A DNA stretch of 64,000 nucleotides from Polytrichum commune (taxonomy: Eukaryota > Streptophyta > Polytrichopsida > Polytrichales > Polytrichaceae). The stretch lies in contig OX485804.1 of the NCBI GenBank assembly GCA_950295325.1, positions 59,800,533 to 59,864,532 on the forward strand, in the 5' to 3' direction. The notes under the pieces were generated by a model. It made no database searches. It was not told the origin of the DNA and saw only the letters and a list, made by a program, of their open reading frames with translations. Made by a program: the position numbers and the translations under genes. Below, in pieces: positions 13,761 through 25,645 of the stretch; position 1 is the stretch's first letter, and every line of letters starts with the position of its first letter.

Positions 13761-15115
13761 GATGTACAAGTAACCAATTATATCATTGCGCAAACTCCAA
13801 ATAGCAAGTGACACTAAGTATCATATCTTATTTAGTGGAGTTTGAGTTCAAGACTCGAGGAAAACCACCTTATTGTTACAGAGGAATATACGGGAATATA
13901 CCTTGAATACCAAACTAAACTGAGGGCTCGGAACTAGAGTAGTGGATTTCGGCCAATCGTGCCCGGAAATCTGCCCGGTTAAAAAATGAAATAAGATGTA
14001 CAAGTAACCAATTATTTCTTTGCACAAACTCCAAATAGTAAGCGACACTAAGTATCATATCATCTTTAGTGGAGTTCGAGTTCAAGACTCGAGGAAAACC
14101 ACCTTGCTGTTACGGAGGAATCTATGGGAATATACCTCGAATACCAAAGTAAAACCGAGGGCTCGCAACTAGAGTAGTGGATTTCAGCCAATGGAAATCT
14201 GCCCGATTAAAAAATCAAATGAGATGTACAAGTAACCAATTATATCATTGCGCAAACTCCAAATAGCAAGTGACACTAAGTATCATATCATATTTAGTGG
14301 AGTTCGAATTCAAGACTCAAGGAAAACCACCTTATCGTTACGGAGGAATCTACAGGAATATACCTCGAATACTAAAGTAAAACTGAGGGCTCGCAACTAG
14401 AGTGGTGGATTTCGGTCAATCGTGCCCGGAAATCTGCCTGGTTTAAAAACCAAATGAGATGTACAAGTAACGAATTATATTGTTGCGCAAACTCCAAATA
14501 GCAAGTGACACTAAGTATCACATCATATTTAGTGGAGTTCAAATTCAAGACTCAAGGAAAACCACCCTATCGTTACAGAGGAATCTACAGGAATATACCT
14601 CAAATACTAAAGTAAAACTGAGGGCTCGCAACTAGAGTGGTGGATTTCGGCCAATCGTGCCCGGAAATCAGCCCGGTTAAAATATGAAATAAGATGTACA
14701 AGTAACCAATTACATCGTTGCGTAAACTCCAAATAGCAAGCGACACTAAGTATCACATCATATTTAGTGGAGTTCGAATTCAAGACTGAAGGAAAACCAC
14801 CTTATCATTACGGAGGAATCTACAGTAATATACCTCGAATACTAAAGTAAAACCGAGGGCTCGCAACTAGAGTGGTGGATTTTGGCCAATCGTGCCCGGA
14901 AATCAGCCCGGTTAAAAAATGAAATAAGATGTACAAGTAACCAATTATATCGTTGCGTAAACTCCAAATAGCAAGCGACACTAAGTATCACATCATATTT
15001 AGTGGAGTTCAAATTCAAGACTCAAGGAAAACCACCTTATCGTTACGGAGGAATCCACGGGAATAATATACCTCGAATTCGTAAAGTAAAACCGAGAGCT
15101 CGCAACTAGAGTGGA
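13761..15115 (+). repeat. Satellite array 1, ~235-bp unit, about 5.8 copies
   Basis: Unit starts (gatgtacaagtaac) lie at 13761, 13995, 14223, 14458, 14693 and 14928, giving periods of 234, 228, 235, 235 and 235. Each unit contains gacactaagtatca, ttcaagactc, tacctcgaata and ggctcgcaactagagt. The sixth unit is cut short by a GC-rich insert. The copies are very similar to one another, so expansion is fairly recent. Confidence 0.93.
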
Positions 15116-15455
15116 AGTTAACTTAGTGGAGTTGGGGCAATTGCGGGCGGGCGGCCGGAAAGGCATGTGTGGCAGGCAAGGCGCGTTTGGCGTGGCAGGC
15201 GAGGCTCATGGAGGCCGCCTTCAATGCCATCCTCACACATGTGAGCGCATACGGGAAGTAAGTGGAACGTACAAGGTGGTGGCTCTCTCTGCGCCAATGC
15301 AGGCAAGCACTGGAGGCACTGGAGGCAAAGAAGCAAGCAAGCAAGCACGCACCGCAGCCAGCCAGCGAGCTTCCAAGCGTGGCGTGGGCGGTGGTGGAGA
15401 TCGACATAGGGCGCCGGATCTACGCTACTGCGAATGCATCGATGTTCTTAATTAA
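15116..15455. other. GC-rich insert between two satellite arrays
   Basis: An island of ~340 bp, much richer in GC than its surroundings, that interrupts the array. Overlapping frames are open on both strands, as expected of GC-rich DNA with few stops. One + frame reads RLMEAAFNAILTHVSAYGK and then stops at a gtaagt. No known domain was recognised and no clear terminal repeats were found. It might be a captured gene fragment. Confidence 0.5.
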
Positions 15456-16700
15456 GTAACAAACCCCAAGGGGAGAACCGACCGCTTGAAGTTCGAGACT
15501 GCAGGAGAATTACCGGATCGTTGTAGAGGAATCTGTAGAAGAATATACCTCCATTTAATAAAAAGGAAAACCGAAGGATGTCAACATGTAACCAGTTGGA
15601 GTTGCACACACTAGGATCTCAAACGATTATGATGTCCAAAAATCTCCCTGCTCACTGAACCCCGAGAAGGTGTGCATGAGAACTGGCAGTTGGTTACAGA
15701 TGAACCGGTTGAGTTTGAGAAATAACCACCGGTTGAAGTTCAAGATTGCAGGAAAATTACCGATCATTGTAGAGGAATCTGTAGAAGAATATACCTCAAT
15801 TTGATAAAGAAAAACCCGGAGGATGTCAACATGTAACCAGTTGGACTTGCACACACTAGGATCTCCACCGATTAGTATGCCCAAAAATCTCCCCGCTCAC
15901 TGAACCCCGAGAAGGTGTGCACGAGGACCGGCAGTTAGTTACAGAGATGAAATAACCGGTTGAGTTCGAGAAATAACCGGTTGAAGTTCAAGATTGCAGG
16001 AAAATTACGGATCATTGTAGAGGAATCTGTAGAAGGATATACCTCCATTTAATAAAAGGAAAACTGGAGGATGTCAACATGTAACCAGTTGGAGTTGCAC
16101 ACACTAGGATCTCAACCGATTCATATGCCCAAAAATCTCCCCGCTCACTGAACCCCAAGAAGGTGTGCACGAGAACTGGAAGTTAGTTACAGATGAACTG
16201 GTTGAAGTTCAAGACTTTAGGAGAATTACCCATCATTGTAGAGGAATCTGTAGAAGAATATACCTCAATTTAATAAAGTAAACCCCGAGGATGTCAACAT
16301 GTAACCAGTTGGACTTGCACACGCTAGGATCTCCACCGATTAGTATGCCCTAGAAACTCCCCGGTCACTGAACCCCAAGAAGGTGATGTTGTTGGTGCAA
16401 AGGAAAGGAATTGGTGTGCACGTGAACCGGCAGTTAGTTACAGATGAACCAGTTGAATTTGAGAGATAACCGTTTGAAGTTGGAGACTCCAGGAAAATTA
16501 CCCATCATTGTAGAGGAATCTGTAGAAGAATATACCTCTATTTAAAAAAGAAAAACCCGAGGATGTCAACATATAACCAGTTGGACTTGCAAAAACTCGG
16601 ATCTCAACCGATTAGTATGCCCAAACAATGTCCCCGATCACTGAACCCCAAGAAGATGATGTTGTTGGTGCAAAGGAAAAGAATAGGTGTGTACGAGCGT
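15456..16700 (+). repeat. Satellite array 2, ~220-270-bp unit, five copies
   Basis: The motif gtagaggaatctgtagaa lies at 15523, 15769, 16017, 16238 and 16510, giving spacings of 246, 248, 221 and 272. Units share caacatgtaaccagttgga, aaaatctccc and gttcaagattgcagg. The order gttcaagact...ggaatct...atatacctc is the same as in array 1, so the two arrays are distant relatives. Confidence 0.9.
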
Positions 16701-18200
16701 ACCTTTCTAATATGCCTTTTGGAGGTTACCACTTTTGGTTAATTTGAAGTTGGAATCGGATTCAAAGACTTCGAATTAGTCTAAACAACATCGTGCACAT
16801 TTCATATACAAATAAATAGGTATGAGATAATCTTAAATTATTGGGTGATAGTGGAGAGGTGCCCATTTTCAAATGGAGTGGTTGGCGGTTCGATTCCCGC
16901 TGTGAAATCTTCTCTCTACTTGACAGATAATTTTTTTAAAAAAACAAACAAACAACTAGCTAGATAGGTAGGAAGCCAAGAGCCCACCCATTGTAAGGTA
17001 GGCAGTATACCCCGCCTTGCACCAAGAGGATTCTTGAGTAGTGTAGGGCCAACAGATTCAAATTCACGTCCAATTGCCTGACGTTGGTTATTTATTTAGT
17101 TACAAATAAATAAGCCATGAAAGTGTAGGGGTGAATTTCAACACAGGTGGGTGGAGGTTGGATGGAGGGTGGATGGGAGGTGTGTTCGTATGCAACGATC
17201 TTCTCTCACCTTAAATGTTGGGTCTTCGTTTTGCCAATCGGCGGAAAAGTCTTGGTGAAATGTAAAGCTTTTTTATCAAACTTGTCCACATGAGTTCTGT
17301 GCATTTCTTGAGAATAGCGCAAGGAATGTAGCCCTATTGTGGGCACTTCCAACTCCACATTCAAATTTGGCCATTGGATCATGTTGGGGTTTCTATTTCC
17401 TACTCAACAATTGTGAATCACAAAGATTAACACTTCAAGGTTCAGGATTGGAGTTGAAACGCATTAGTTTTTATAGAGGTCAAAGTAGGGGATTTTTTAT
17501 ATATGAAATATAATAATTTAAGTGACCATATAGGCCCCCCCCCCCCCAAAATTGTGTTCACTATTGAATCGAGCATACCTTAGAGCACCAAATCTACGCA
17601 TGCATCATTTTATACCAAAGCGATGGGCCCTTGTTTTGTCAATAGGGTTACAAACATAAGTGATTTTTGTCACCCTTACATCATACTTGTCTATATTTCC
17701 AAGATTTTAACACAAAACATGTTGAGATTGCAAGGGAGAGGGAATTTTTGGATATGGATGTACCTCTCATTCATCCAACGTGAAAGCTTCAAAATAGTGT
17801 GCAGTCCGAAGGCAACTATTTTTTGTTGTTAAAATGACACCAAAATTAGCACTAAAGATCATGAATTATTATAGTACATGTTGTTAAAAATGAATTGGAT
17901 GGATGAGAGGTATTCTTGTATGCAATAACTCCATATCTCCAAGATTGCAGCAATAATTACTTGTGTAGATGTTCGTGGCCAAGGGATGGGTTTACATTTG
18001 GGTGGGCCTGAGTCCAAGAAACTAGGGGACCAAAACATAACACTTAGAAGAAGAGATAACTCTGATGTTGCTATTGGCGCGAGTCGTGATGTTGCTTCAT
18101 CTTCAAGTTGGTATGCCTCTTAGAGGCCCTTCCTTTCATGCTCAAGATTGGACCCATACTTGAAGACCGGTTTCTCAAATTATGTAGGTTTCCTCGATTG
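16701..18200. other. Anonymous DNA with a small TIR element
   Basis: No gene. A C run lies at 17535-17547. A small inverted-repeat element at 17760-17912 is listed separately. Bases 17160-17220 carry another copy of the element's end sequence (ttggatgg...gtatgcaa). Confidence 0.55.
17760..17912. mobile_element. Small TIR element (MITE), family M1 copy 1
   Basis: Left end gtacctctcattcatccaa, right end ttggatggatgagaggta: imperfect 18-19-bp inverted repeats. A second copy is at 39365-39545 with the same ends and shared internal sequence (tgacaccataattagct-like). No TSD could be identified. Confidence 0.65.
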
Positions 18201-18205
18201 GGGAC

Positions 18206-19983
18206 TGTGAGGCCAAAACCACCCCCCTTAAGCGTCCTAGTCCGGGTGATGGCTTTGAGAATCACATGTGTTGCCTAGAAATTTGAAACAAGTGCGAAGT
18301 AACTCTCATGTTCAAGAGAGCGCATATGGCTTTGACTCATTGTGCTTTATTAACATTAGCCTATTGGCTTGTGGTAGCGTTGGCTTTCTCAAGAGTCCAA
18401 CCCGCAGCTTTGGCCACGCACGCCTTCAAGGATATTCCCCTTGTCCTCTTTACCTTAACCTCCGTCGTGGGTTGGGGACAAGGATCCTTGACCTTCTCCA
18501 TCACTTGTGTAATTGATTTAGTTGGTAAAAAAGATGTGAGCGTTGAAAAACGCTATTCTCTGTAATAACCTCTAAATGCAACCGTATGTCAACCACACAT
18601 GCCCCTACCTAGGCTAATGTGACTACCCCCCTATCTATGGGTTTATAAATTGGGCTAAATGCTAAGTGTCCTTAGCCCCATTAACTCCCAACAATTGGTG
18701 GTTATAGCACCTAATTCAATTCCTTCCCTTCCCTAACTAGCTAAACACCATGGTGGCTCTTTGATTCTAACTTAACCCCAGCTGGACCATCTGCCTCCTT
18801 AAGTAAACCTTTCTCTAATCTCCCAACCACCTTAGCTGCTCCTTCACCGGCTTAATAGTTGAGGGCCCTTACTGCCCCAGCAGCTACAGTCCCAACAGCT
18901 GCAGTCCCGGCAGCTGTAACCCAGCAACTGTAGCCAGCAGTTGTATCCCAGCAATATGTAGCCAGCAACTGCGTTTCCAGCAACTGCAGTCCCGACAAGT
19001 TGTGGCCCAGCAACTGCAGTCCCAGCAATATGTAGCCAGCAACTGTATCCCAGCAACTGCAGTCCCGGCAAGCTGTGGCCCAGCAACTATAGCCAGCAGC
19101 TGTATCCCAGCAATATGTAGCCAGCAGCTGTGTTTCCAGCAACTGCAGTCCCGGCAAGCTGTGGCCCAGCAACTGTATTTTTGGAAGACTGTAATCCGGG
19201 AAGCCTTTAGCTACTAGGCTAATGTTCCATAATCATTATAACCACAATCTTCTAACCTAGTGTCCAGTCAAGCATTCCCCTACTCACCTAACTAATGACT
19301 AACATGTGCCACTAATTTAACCAACTAACAACCACCCATGGGTGTAGTCTAATGATTCTACACTTTCCCTCCTTATGATGGGGGTTAACTTCCTAACTTC
19401 ACTAAGAACTAGCTACTCCACACATAAAACCTCAAGCTCTACGAGCTCACTCCCTTGAGAGGACTTGAGAGAGAGCTTAACTAATTCACTTCACTAAAAA
19501 CTAATAACCCACACACGTGGCTCAAGCTCTTAAGAGCTTGCTCCCTTGAGAGCGCTTGATGGAGAGAGAGGGAAAATGAGAGAAAAACACCTTAAGTAGC
19601 AAGGAGGGAGAGAGGGAGAGAGGGGGAGAGAGGTGAGGATAGGGTGAGAGGATTAGCACCTCCAATCACAATCCTTTAACCCTCTCCTCCAAAGTAGGGA
19701 CTAATCCCCATCCACCAAGCTTCCTTCTTCCTAAACTACCAAGGTGGATCCAAAAGTGGGCATTTAACCCGCGGAGCTCACCTTGCTTCACCTTACCCCC
19801 TACTCACATAATCAAGACATCAAACCTTGAAATAACTACCCAACACACTCTAATGCCTAAACTTAAATCCACACCACACTTCACTCTTTTTATGTTTTGT
19901 GAATAATCATAACACATCAAAGTCAAACTAAAATTGGTTTCGAAGAGTTAATCACCATATGTGGGCACCATTTTGGGCTCACA
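18206..19983 (-). mobile_element. Solo-LTR-like element, family L1 copy 1
   Basis: A 1778-bp element that starts tgtgagg and ends gggctcaca, i.e. TG...CA with short inverted ends. It is flanked by the identical 5-bp repeat gggac (18201-18205 and 19984-19988). Its ends match, in reverse complement, those of 41519-43257, including ggactaggacgc and cataaaaagagtg. No internal retrotransposon genes flank it, which fits a solo LTR left after LTR-LTR recombination. The interior has diverged from copy 2 and contains a CAGCAACTG minisatellite. Confidence 0.78.
18875..19175. repeat. CAGCAACTGCAGTCC-type minisatellite inside the solo LTR
   Basis: Short units of about 13-17 bp (cccagcaactgcagt, agccagcagctgtat, ccggcaagctgtgg) are arranged in a loose higher-order pattern. 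Overlapping open frames on both strands come from the repeat and are not genes. Confidence 0.85.
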
Positions 19984-19988
19984 GGGAC

Positions 19989-21969
19989 CTCCAAGATTTA
20001 GTGGGAAAGTGATGCCACAACAGCGCCAATTCATTTTTTTTCATATCTTGGACCCAAACCCAAGTTTAAATTCCTTGCTATCAAGTTTTTGCTCTCAACC
20101 AACATAATCTCTTAATATTAGAGTTTATTTGGTCTTAGACCATAGTGTAAACCTACCCTAAGTCTATGAACGCCCAACGATAAATATAGTTTATTGGCAA
20201 TCTATACTAAGGTATGTTTACGTATTTTGGCCACTTCCAAGTCCACAAACAATTTTGGCCATTGGATCGGATTGGAAATTGTCTCATATGATTAGCAATT
20301 GCTAATCACAAAGATTGTTATTCAAGGCTGAAGTTAAAATGCAAAAGACATAAGAAGTCATAGTGAATATCCTCTTTCTTTTTAATTGATCGCATTGGCC
20401 CTCTCAATTGTGTGAAGTATGAAAACCATAACCCTCAATCAAAAGATTGCAATAGCCTATGGGTGAAAGGCTCTTCATTAAGTATTTATCCTCACAAAGC
20501 CAATGTTTGTATTTATCTATCTTGAAACTATAGTGATGCCTAAACTAGAGTGCATACTTAATTATGTTGTGACACTTGTCTTTTTGATGCCCATTCCTAA
20601 CTACAAGCCTTGCCATCTACCACTCATACTTGTGTTTAAAATTTTAAAAAGTGACCACACAAGGCCCACATGCCTTGCACCCTATATTTCAAAAAATGTC
20701 ACAATTATGTGGTTAAAAATTGAACTATATCAGTCTCCAACTGCCTATTAATTGTAACATAGCATGCATTATAATGTCACATCAACAAAGTCACAAGTAG
20801 CACGACATGTCACATGGCTTACCCATAGCTTAACATAGACTTAAATAGCAATGAAGATGCAACCATCAAGTGACATGATGGGATGCACATCAATGACAAC
20901 AATGTTGACACATGAACAACATGGATAAACTTCATACAACATCTCATTATGAACATAATAAAACTCCGCAGGTGATTAGCAAGTTAGACTCAAATTGTTC
21001 CAAAACTTAGGCAAAATGCCACATGTTTTTTCTATAAGTAGTTGGCACCTCAACAAATCCCATGTGTCACTTCAAACTATCAACATTTTGGCACCAAAAC
21101 TATCAAACATGTTGATCACGTACAATATGTCATGCCAAGTAATTAAGTGATGCATGTTGGCGTTAATGTTGGTGTTGTACACAAGATACTTACATTGACT
21201 GACTTCATAATACACCTTAAATTGAACACTGAAATGTTAAAGGTGGTACACACTACACCGTTTATGGGTTTTTGTGTCATGTACGCTATGTGCAAAGGGC
21301 CTAAACAAGACGCCTAGATGTCTCAAAGTGTGACATCCATTGATTGTCAATATGATATTTTTTGTCAACATAAGTAATTTTGTGAAGTGAAAAACACATT
21401 ATGACATTTAGGATAGCACATTGGGATACTTGAGATAATAGTTTGCTTTCTAGTAAGCAAGGGGATTATATTCTTGAGCTTACTAATGGCAAGTGTCATT
21501 TGTTTACATTTTAGTAAGCAAGAGGGAGATATTCATGAGCATACTAATGTCAAGTGACATTTATTGTACATTTTAGTCAACTTGTAGACCATTGTGGAAC
21601 ATAGGCATACACCTTATAAGACTAGTAAACATATTCATGCCAAGATACCAGTTTGTGCACTTGAACGCCAAATGTCATGACATGACACTAATGATGAAGT
21701 TGTTGATCATTAGTGTAACCTAGCATACCCCTCAAAATAGAGTAAGTGACACTATTACAAATGTGACACGAAGTACCTTAAATGGTGTAGTACATACCAT
21801 TTTTTCGTAAGATAAAACTAATCTTTGGCAAAATAATTATGTGGTGCACATTGATTTCAAAATAGGGCTATAGCTACTGTAGTCTACACTATTTCGAATA
21901 AATGTTGTGGTAAGTTAACACCACTTGGTGTTCTTGCTGGGGGTACCATCTTTGGCACACATGTGTGTA

Positions 21970-21970
<1 letters not shown>
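19989..21970. other. Anonymous AT-rich DNA, no gene seen
   Basis: Bases 21445-21560 contain an imperfect duplication (ttagtaagcaag...gagc...tactaatg...aagtg). Bases 20580-20680 are a dispersed repeat also found in intron 10 of the HD-Zip III gene. Confidence 0.6.
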
Positions 21971-22010
<40 letters not shown>

Positions 22011-22255
22011 TGCCACTTGTTGAATGTTAATGCATGCGTCCGCCACGTTGCCCGGGAAGGCCAAGTGAAGTGGACCACACTAGCGTAGGTGACAGGAGAA
22101 CGAATTCAAATTATCTTCACATCTCCATTAATGTCGCATGCTACACTAATTCACTAATATCACTCATCCATGTTAACACTACAAAACTCCGTAATATCAC
22201 ATGCACTTTGGTTGCCACAGGTGTGATAATACGGAGTTCAAAGTGTATGTCTTAG
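21971..22255 (-). repeat. Dispersed repeat family A, copy 2, with (CTT)n
   Basis: (CTT)n at 21971-22009, then a segment matching bases 25-150 in reverse complement (cgctagtgtggtccac), then a segment nearly matching 36120-36249 (acatgcactttggttgccac). The right end is acggagttcaaagtgta. Confidence 0.75.
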
Positions 22256-22439
22256 GTAAGCTTATTCACCATCCAAATGCCTTTACCCTACGCTGCTCTT
22301 TTGTACTCACAGATAACGTATGAGTTAAATTATCATTCTTAGCCCACAAAGCTGCCAAACATTCAATGCTATGGAAACGTAGCTCATTATGAATGGGGAG
22401 ATCCGAATGGTCACCACTATGCTGATCATCCCAACTATT

Positions 22440-22620
22440 TTATAAGAATGTAATATTTTAACAAATAAACTCATTTATGTTCTATGATGACCGAACAACC
22501 TACTGAACTTTCGTTAGTAAAAATTGAACTCTTGAGTAAGACATTGTCGCACTACATAACTTTGCACAGTAACATGCACTAATTAAGATAATCAATATAG
22601 TTACAGGTGGGCTTCTTGAA
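22440..22620. repeat. Dispersed repeat family C, copy 1
   Basis: Shares atttatgttctat, tgaactttcgttagtaaaaa, gactcttgagtaagacatt-like and aatgcactaattgggataa-like words, in order, with 50650-50790. Confidence 0.7.
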
Positions 22621-25202
22621 TTTAAGAAATCTATAGACTTTTAGCAAATTTCCAAGTTTTTAGACGAATCTATAGAGTATACCTTAGATTAATACAAAGA
22701 ACACACAATGGGTGTGTGATATTTGTGCTTGACTTGTTGATTTAGGTTGTCAATCTTTCGAGTGAGGCTCTCCTCATTTAGTTAATATGCATAAGGTGGG
22801 GGACATCATATTTCTCTAGTAAGTATAGAGTACAAGGCTATTGAGGATAATTTTAAAGTAGAGGTAGATGTGCAAAAGGAGGTTCTAAATTTTAGAAGAG
22901 AATTTGACAATAGACGTGTTAAATTCGTCTAATTTATGTTTCCATCTTGTTTGTCATTTGGTCATTGCCCAAAAAAAAACTATGACATATGTTGTAAGGT
23001 CGAACTACTCCTTTGGTGAGTAGAATTCACAAAAGTGCAAACTTAATTTCACAATTTTACAATCCAACTTAGAAATAGGTTGTACCAATTACATTGGAAT
23101 CATGAAAGTTCATTATATAAACGATCAAGTTTAACTTGAACTTTCAATCAATTCACTACATGTTGTGAACAATTTCATGATTTGATATCCATGTTCATGA
23201 CATCACAAAATCAATTTTATGAACTGTATAACTTTATTTCACAAAAAACGGTACATCATGTATAAGATTCTCCTAATCGCTCCCCACAAACTAGGTCTAG
23301 CAAAAGTTTGATTTACCTCTCTTATCCAACCTTGGACCATGTTTGCACTGATTGTTTGTAAAACATCCTCTTGAAGATTATTTCGACGGACATGGCTTTT
23401 TCATTTGCCGAAATTGACGTCAAGGCTAGATTCTTTGAGGTAAACACATAACAAAGAGGAAGCAACAAACAACAAGAAGACAAAGAATGCGAAACAAGGA
23501 GGTGAGAAGTTGAGAATACAAAAAATCTCATAGTGCCAAAAGATTTATGAATTTGGTTTGGAAGATTCGTGAAATTGCTGGAGGTAAAGGTTCATTATCA
23601 TGAAATTGAGACATGCCACATGTCAAGTATGTTTCGAAGAACCATGAAGTAATTTAGAAGGTTCAACAAATTGGTAGAACATTAGTTGCAAGGTTCGTGA
23701 ACTAGCTTGGAACCTTCATGAAATTGAGTTTGCACTTATATGCAGTCATCTTACCAAAGGAGTAAGTTAGTCATGGCAATTGATTGAGATGCTATGGTTG
23801 GCTCCTCTATCACCGTCACTATACCCTAACCAACACCCTAGGGTTTAGAGTGTGATTTTGATGTTTGACGGGCGGGGTTCTTGAAGTAAGGTTAATCATT
23901 GAGAGGAATTGGGGGTGGGGGGCGGGGGGCGGGAGGCGGTGGGTGGGGAGAGGAACATTTTGGATTTAGTATGAGATGAAGTAGTGTCACCTACAAACAA
24001 TGGAGGCCTAGGGTTTGCAAGGTTTTTTTTCTCTCCTTATATATATGTTACAATCTTACTTTATAAAATCCACAAAATTTAAGCTTCTTTTCATTTCTTA
24101 GCTATAAACGTATATATTGTCCACCCAAAATTTGTATATAGGACTGCTAGTTTGAAGTTGATACACACACATGAATCATGCTTTAAGTGAAGGGTGCACC
24201 CAAGCGTACATTCTAGCTCACTTGGTGGTCTACATGTTGGATAGAAGGGCTTTACAAGCTCAAGGAGCATGGGGGTTAGCCTCTAGAAGCCCATGGAATT
24301 GGGGGTATTCAAGGGTTATGTCAATTAAATAAATCACCCATGAGCAACTATGAATATCAAATCAACAACATATCAATTGCTATGATGTTCACTTTGTTCC
24401 TTATTGGATACCTATGCATTGCTCTTGAATACCACTTACAAAATTTATCTACAACATCATAAATCATACTTGATACTTTAAAGCATACCTTTATTTGCCT
24501 CAAGAATGGGACTCCTTCCACCTTACATGAAAGTATATTACCTTAGATAAAGGATTTTCTCAAAAATGAATGTGAAGCATATTTGCATAAATGTTTATCA
24601 CCATTCCCAACGTAAAAGCATTGTTGCTTATCGCAACTCAATTTATAGAATGCCAACAATATTGGTCAATGGCCACCATTCACAATCCCCATGAATAACG
24701 GGTTGTGGCATTTTTTGTCCTTACAATGTATTTGATAATGAAGCACACTCCATGATATTTTTTCCCATCTACAACTCCATTAGAGAGAGGTTTGCTATCA
24801 TGTTACATAAGGTACCGATAGGTTGTTGTTGGGATCTTTCTACCAATTTCATCATCATGTTGATATTAGTTGTTATCTCACAAAGGCCATGTCACTCCTT
24901 TACTTTAGGGAACAATTTGTACTCCACCTTGATGAACTTCTAGACCATAAGTATTTTGAGACATTGGACTCTAAAAATAAATTTATTTTTTCTTATTAGT
25001 AGTAACAACATAACATAACCAATCTTTGTTACACAAACACTACAAAACTAACACAATTTGAATTATAAGTGGTCCATAGCCATCAGTCCATGAATTTCTA
25101 ATTTGAAAATCACATTATGAGTTGCACACATTTGTAGTATTCACAAACAAGCAAGGTTTGGCTTACCAAAACATGGTCATTTACTTGTGTTAAGTTTTTT
25201 TG
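22621..25202. other. Anonymous AT-rich DNA with a G-rich motif
   Basis: No gene recognised. Bases 23911-23952 hold runs of three to six G separated by single bases and fit the quadruplex rule. Confidence 0.6.
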
Positions 25203-25210
25203 GAACTTTG

Positions 25211-25637
25211 CACGGGGAGGTCACTCCATTGCAAAGTTGAACAACCACATGCAAACACTTTACATGTAAAAAATCCTACTTTTTACATAAAGCATCACCA
25301 AAATGGGTCAAAATTTTATCCATTTTTCCTTCATGAGTAGATATACACGGTACCTATCACATAGTTAAAATAATGATAACTAAACTTGATGATTTGTATT
25401 TTTTTAATAAAACATACCGTTTCTAACTAGAATGACGGAGGATTGAACTAGAAAAATTACTACAAAAATGAAGATAACTGAAAATTTCAAAAAATATATA
25501 CAAAAGATACTATCAATGGTTATGTATATGTAGAAAATATATCATAAAATTTAAAATTATCTATGGCATGTAATATAGGGATAGCAAACTTTGTTTGCAT
25601 GTGGTGTTCAACTCGATAATGGAGTGACTTCCCCATG
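25211..25637. mobile_element. hAT-type MITE, copy 1
   Basis: A 427-bp element with inverted ends of ~40 bp (left cacggggaggtcactccatt, right aatggagtgacttccccatg). It is flanked by identical 8-bp gaactttg (25203-25210 and 25638-25645). 8-bp TSDs and ends starting CA(c)GGG are hAT traits. The sequence is clearly homologous to 29951-30327. No coding capacity. Confidence 0.88.
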
Positions 25638-25645
25638 GAACTTTG

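Noticed and set aside
15111-15459. Overlapping ORFs of up to 114 residues on both strands
   Set aside because: GC-rich DNA has few stops by chance. Several overlapping frames are open at once and none matches a recognisable family. Kept only as an unexplained insert.
16850-16925. tRNA-like segment with ggttcgattccc
   Set aside because: The T-arm/B-box-like word is present, but no acceptor stem, D-arm or anticodon arm can be folded around it. At most a SINE-like or chance B box.
18844-19217. Open frames on both strands encoding LLGY/QQLQ-rich peptides
   Set aside because: They are created by the CAGCAACTG minisatellite inside a solo LTR. No start context, domain or splice structure supports a gene.
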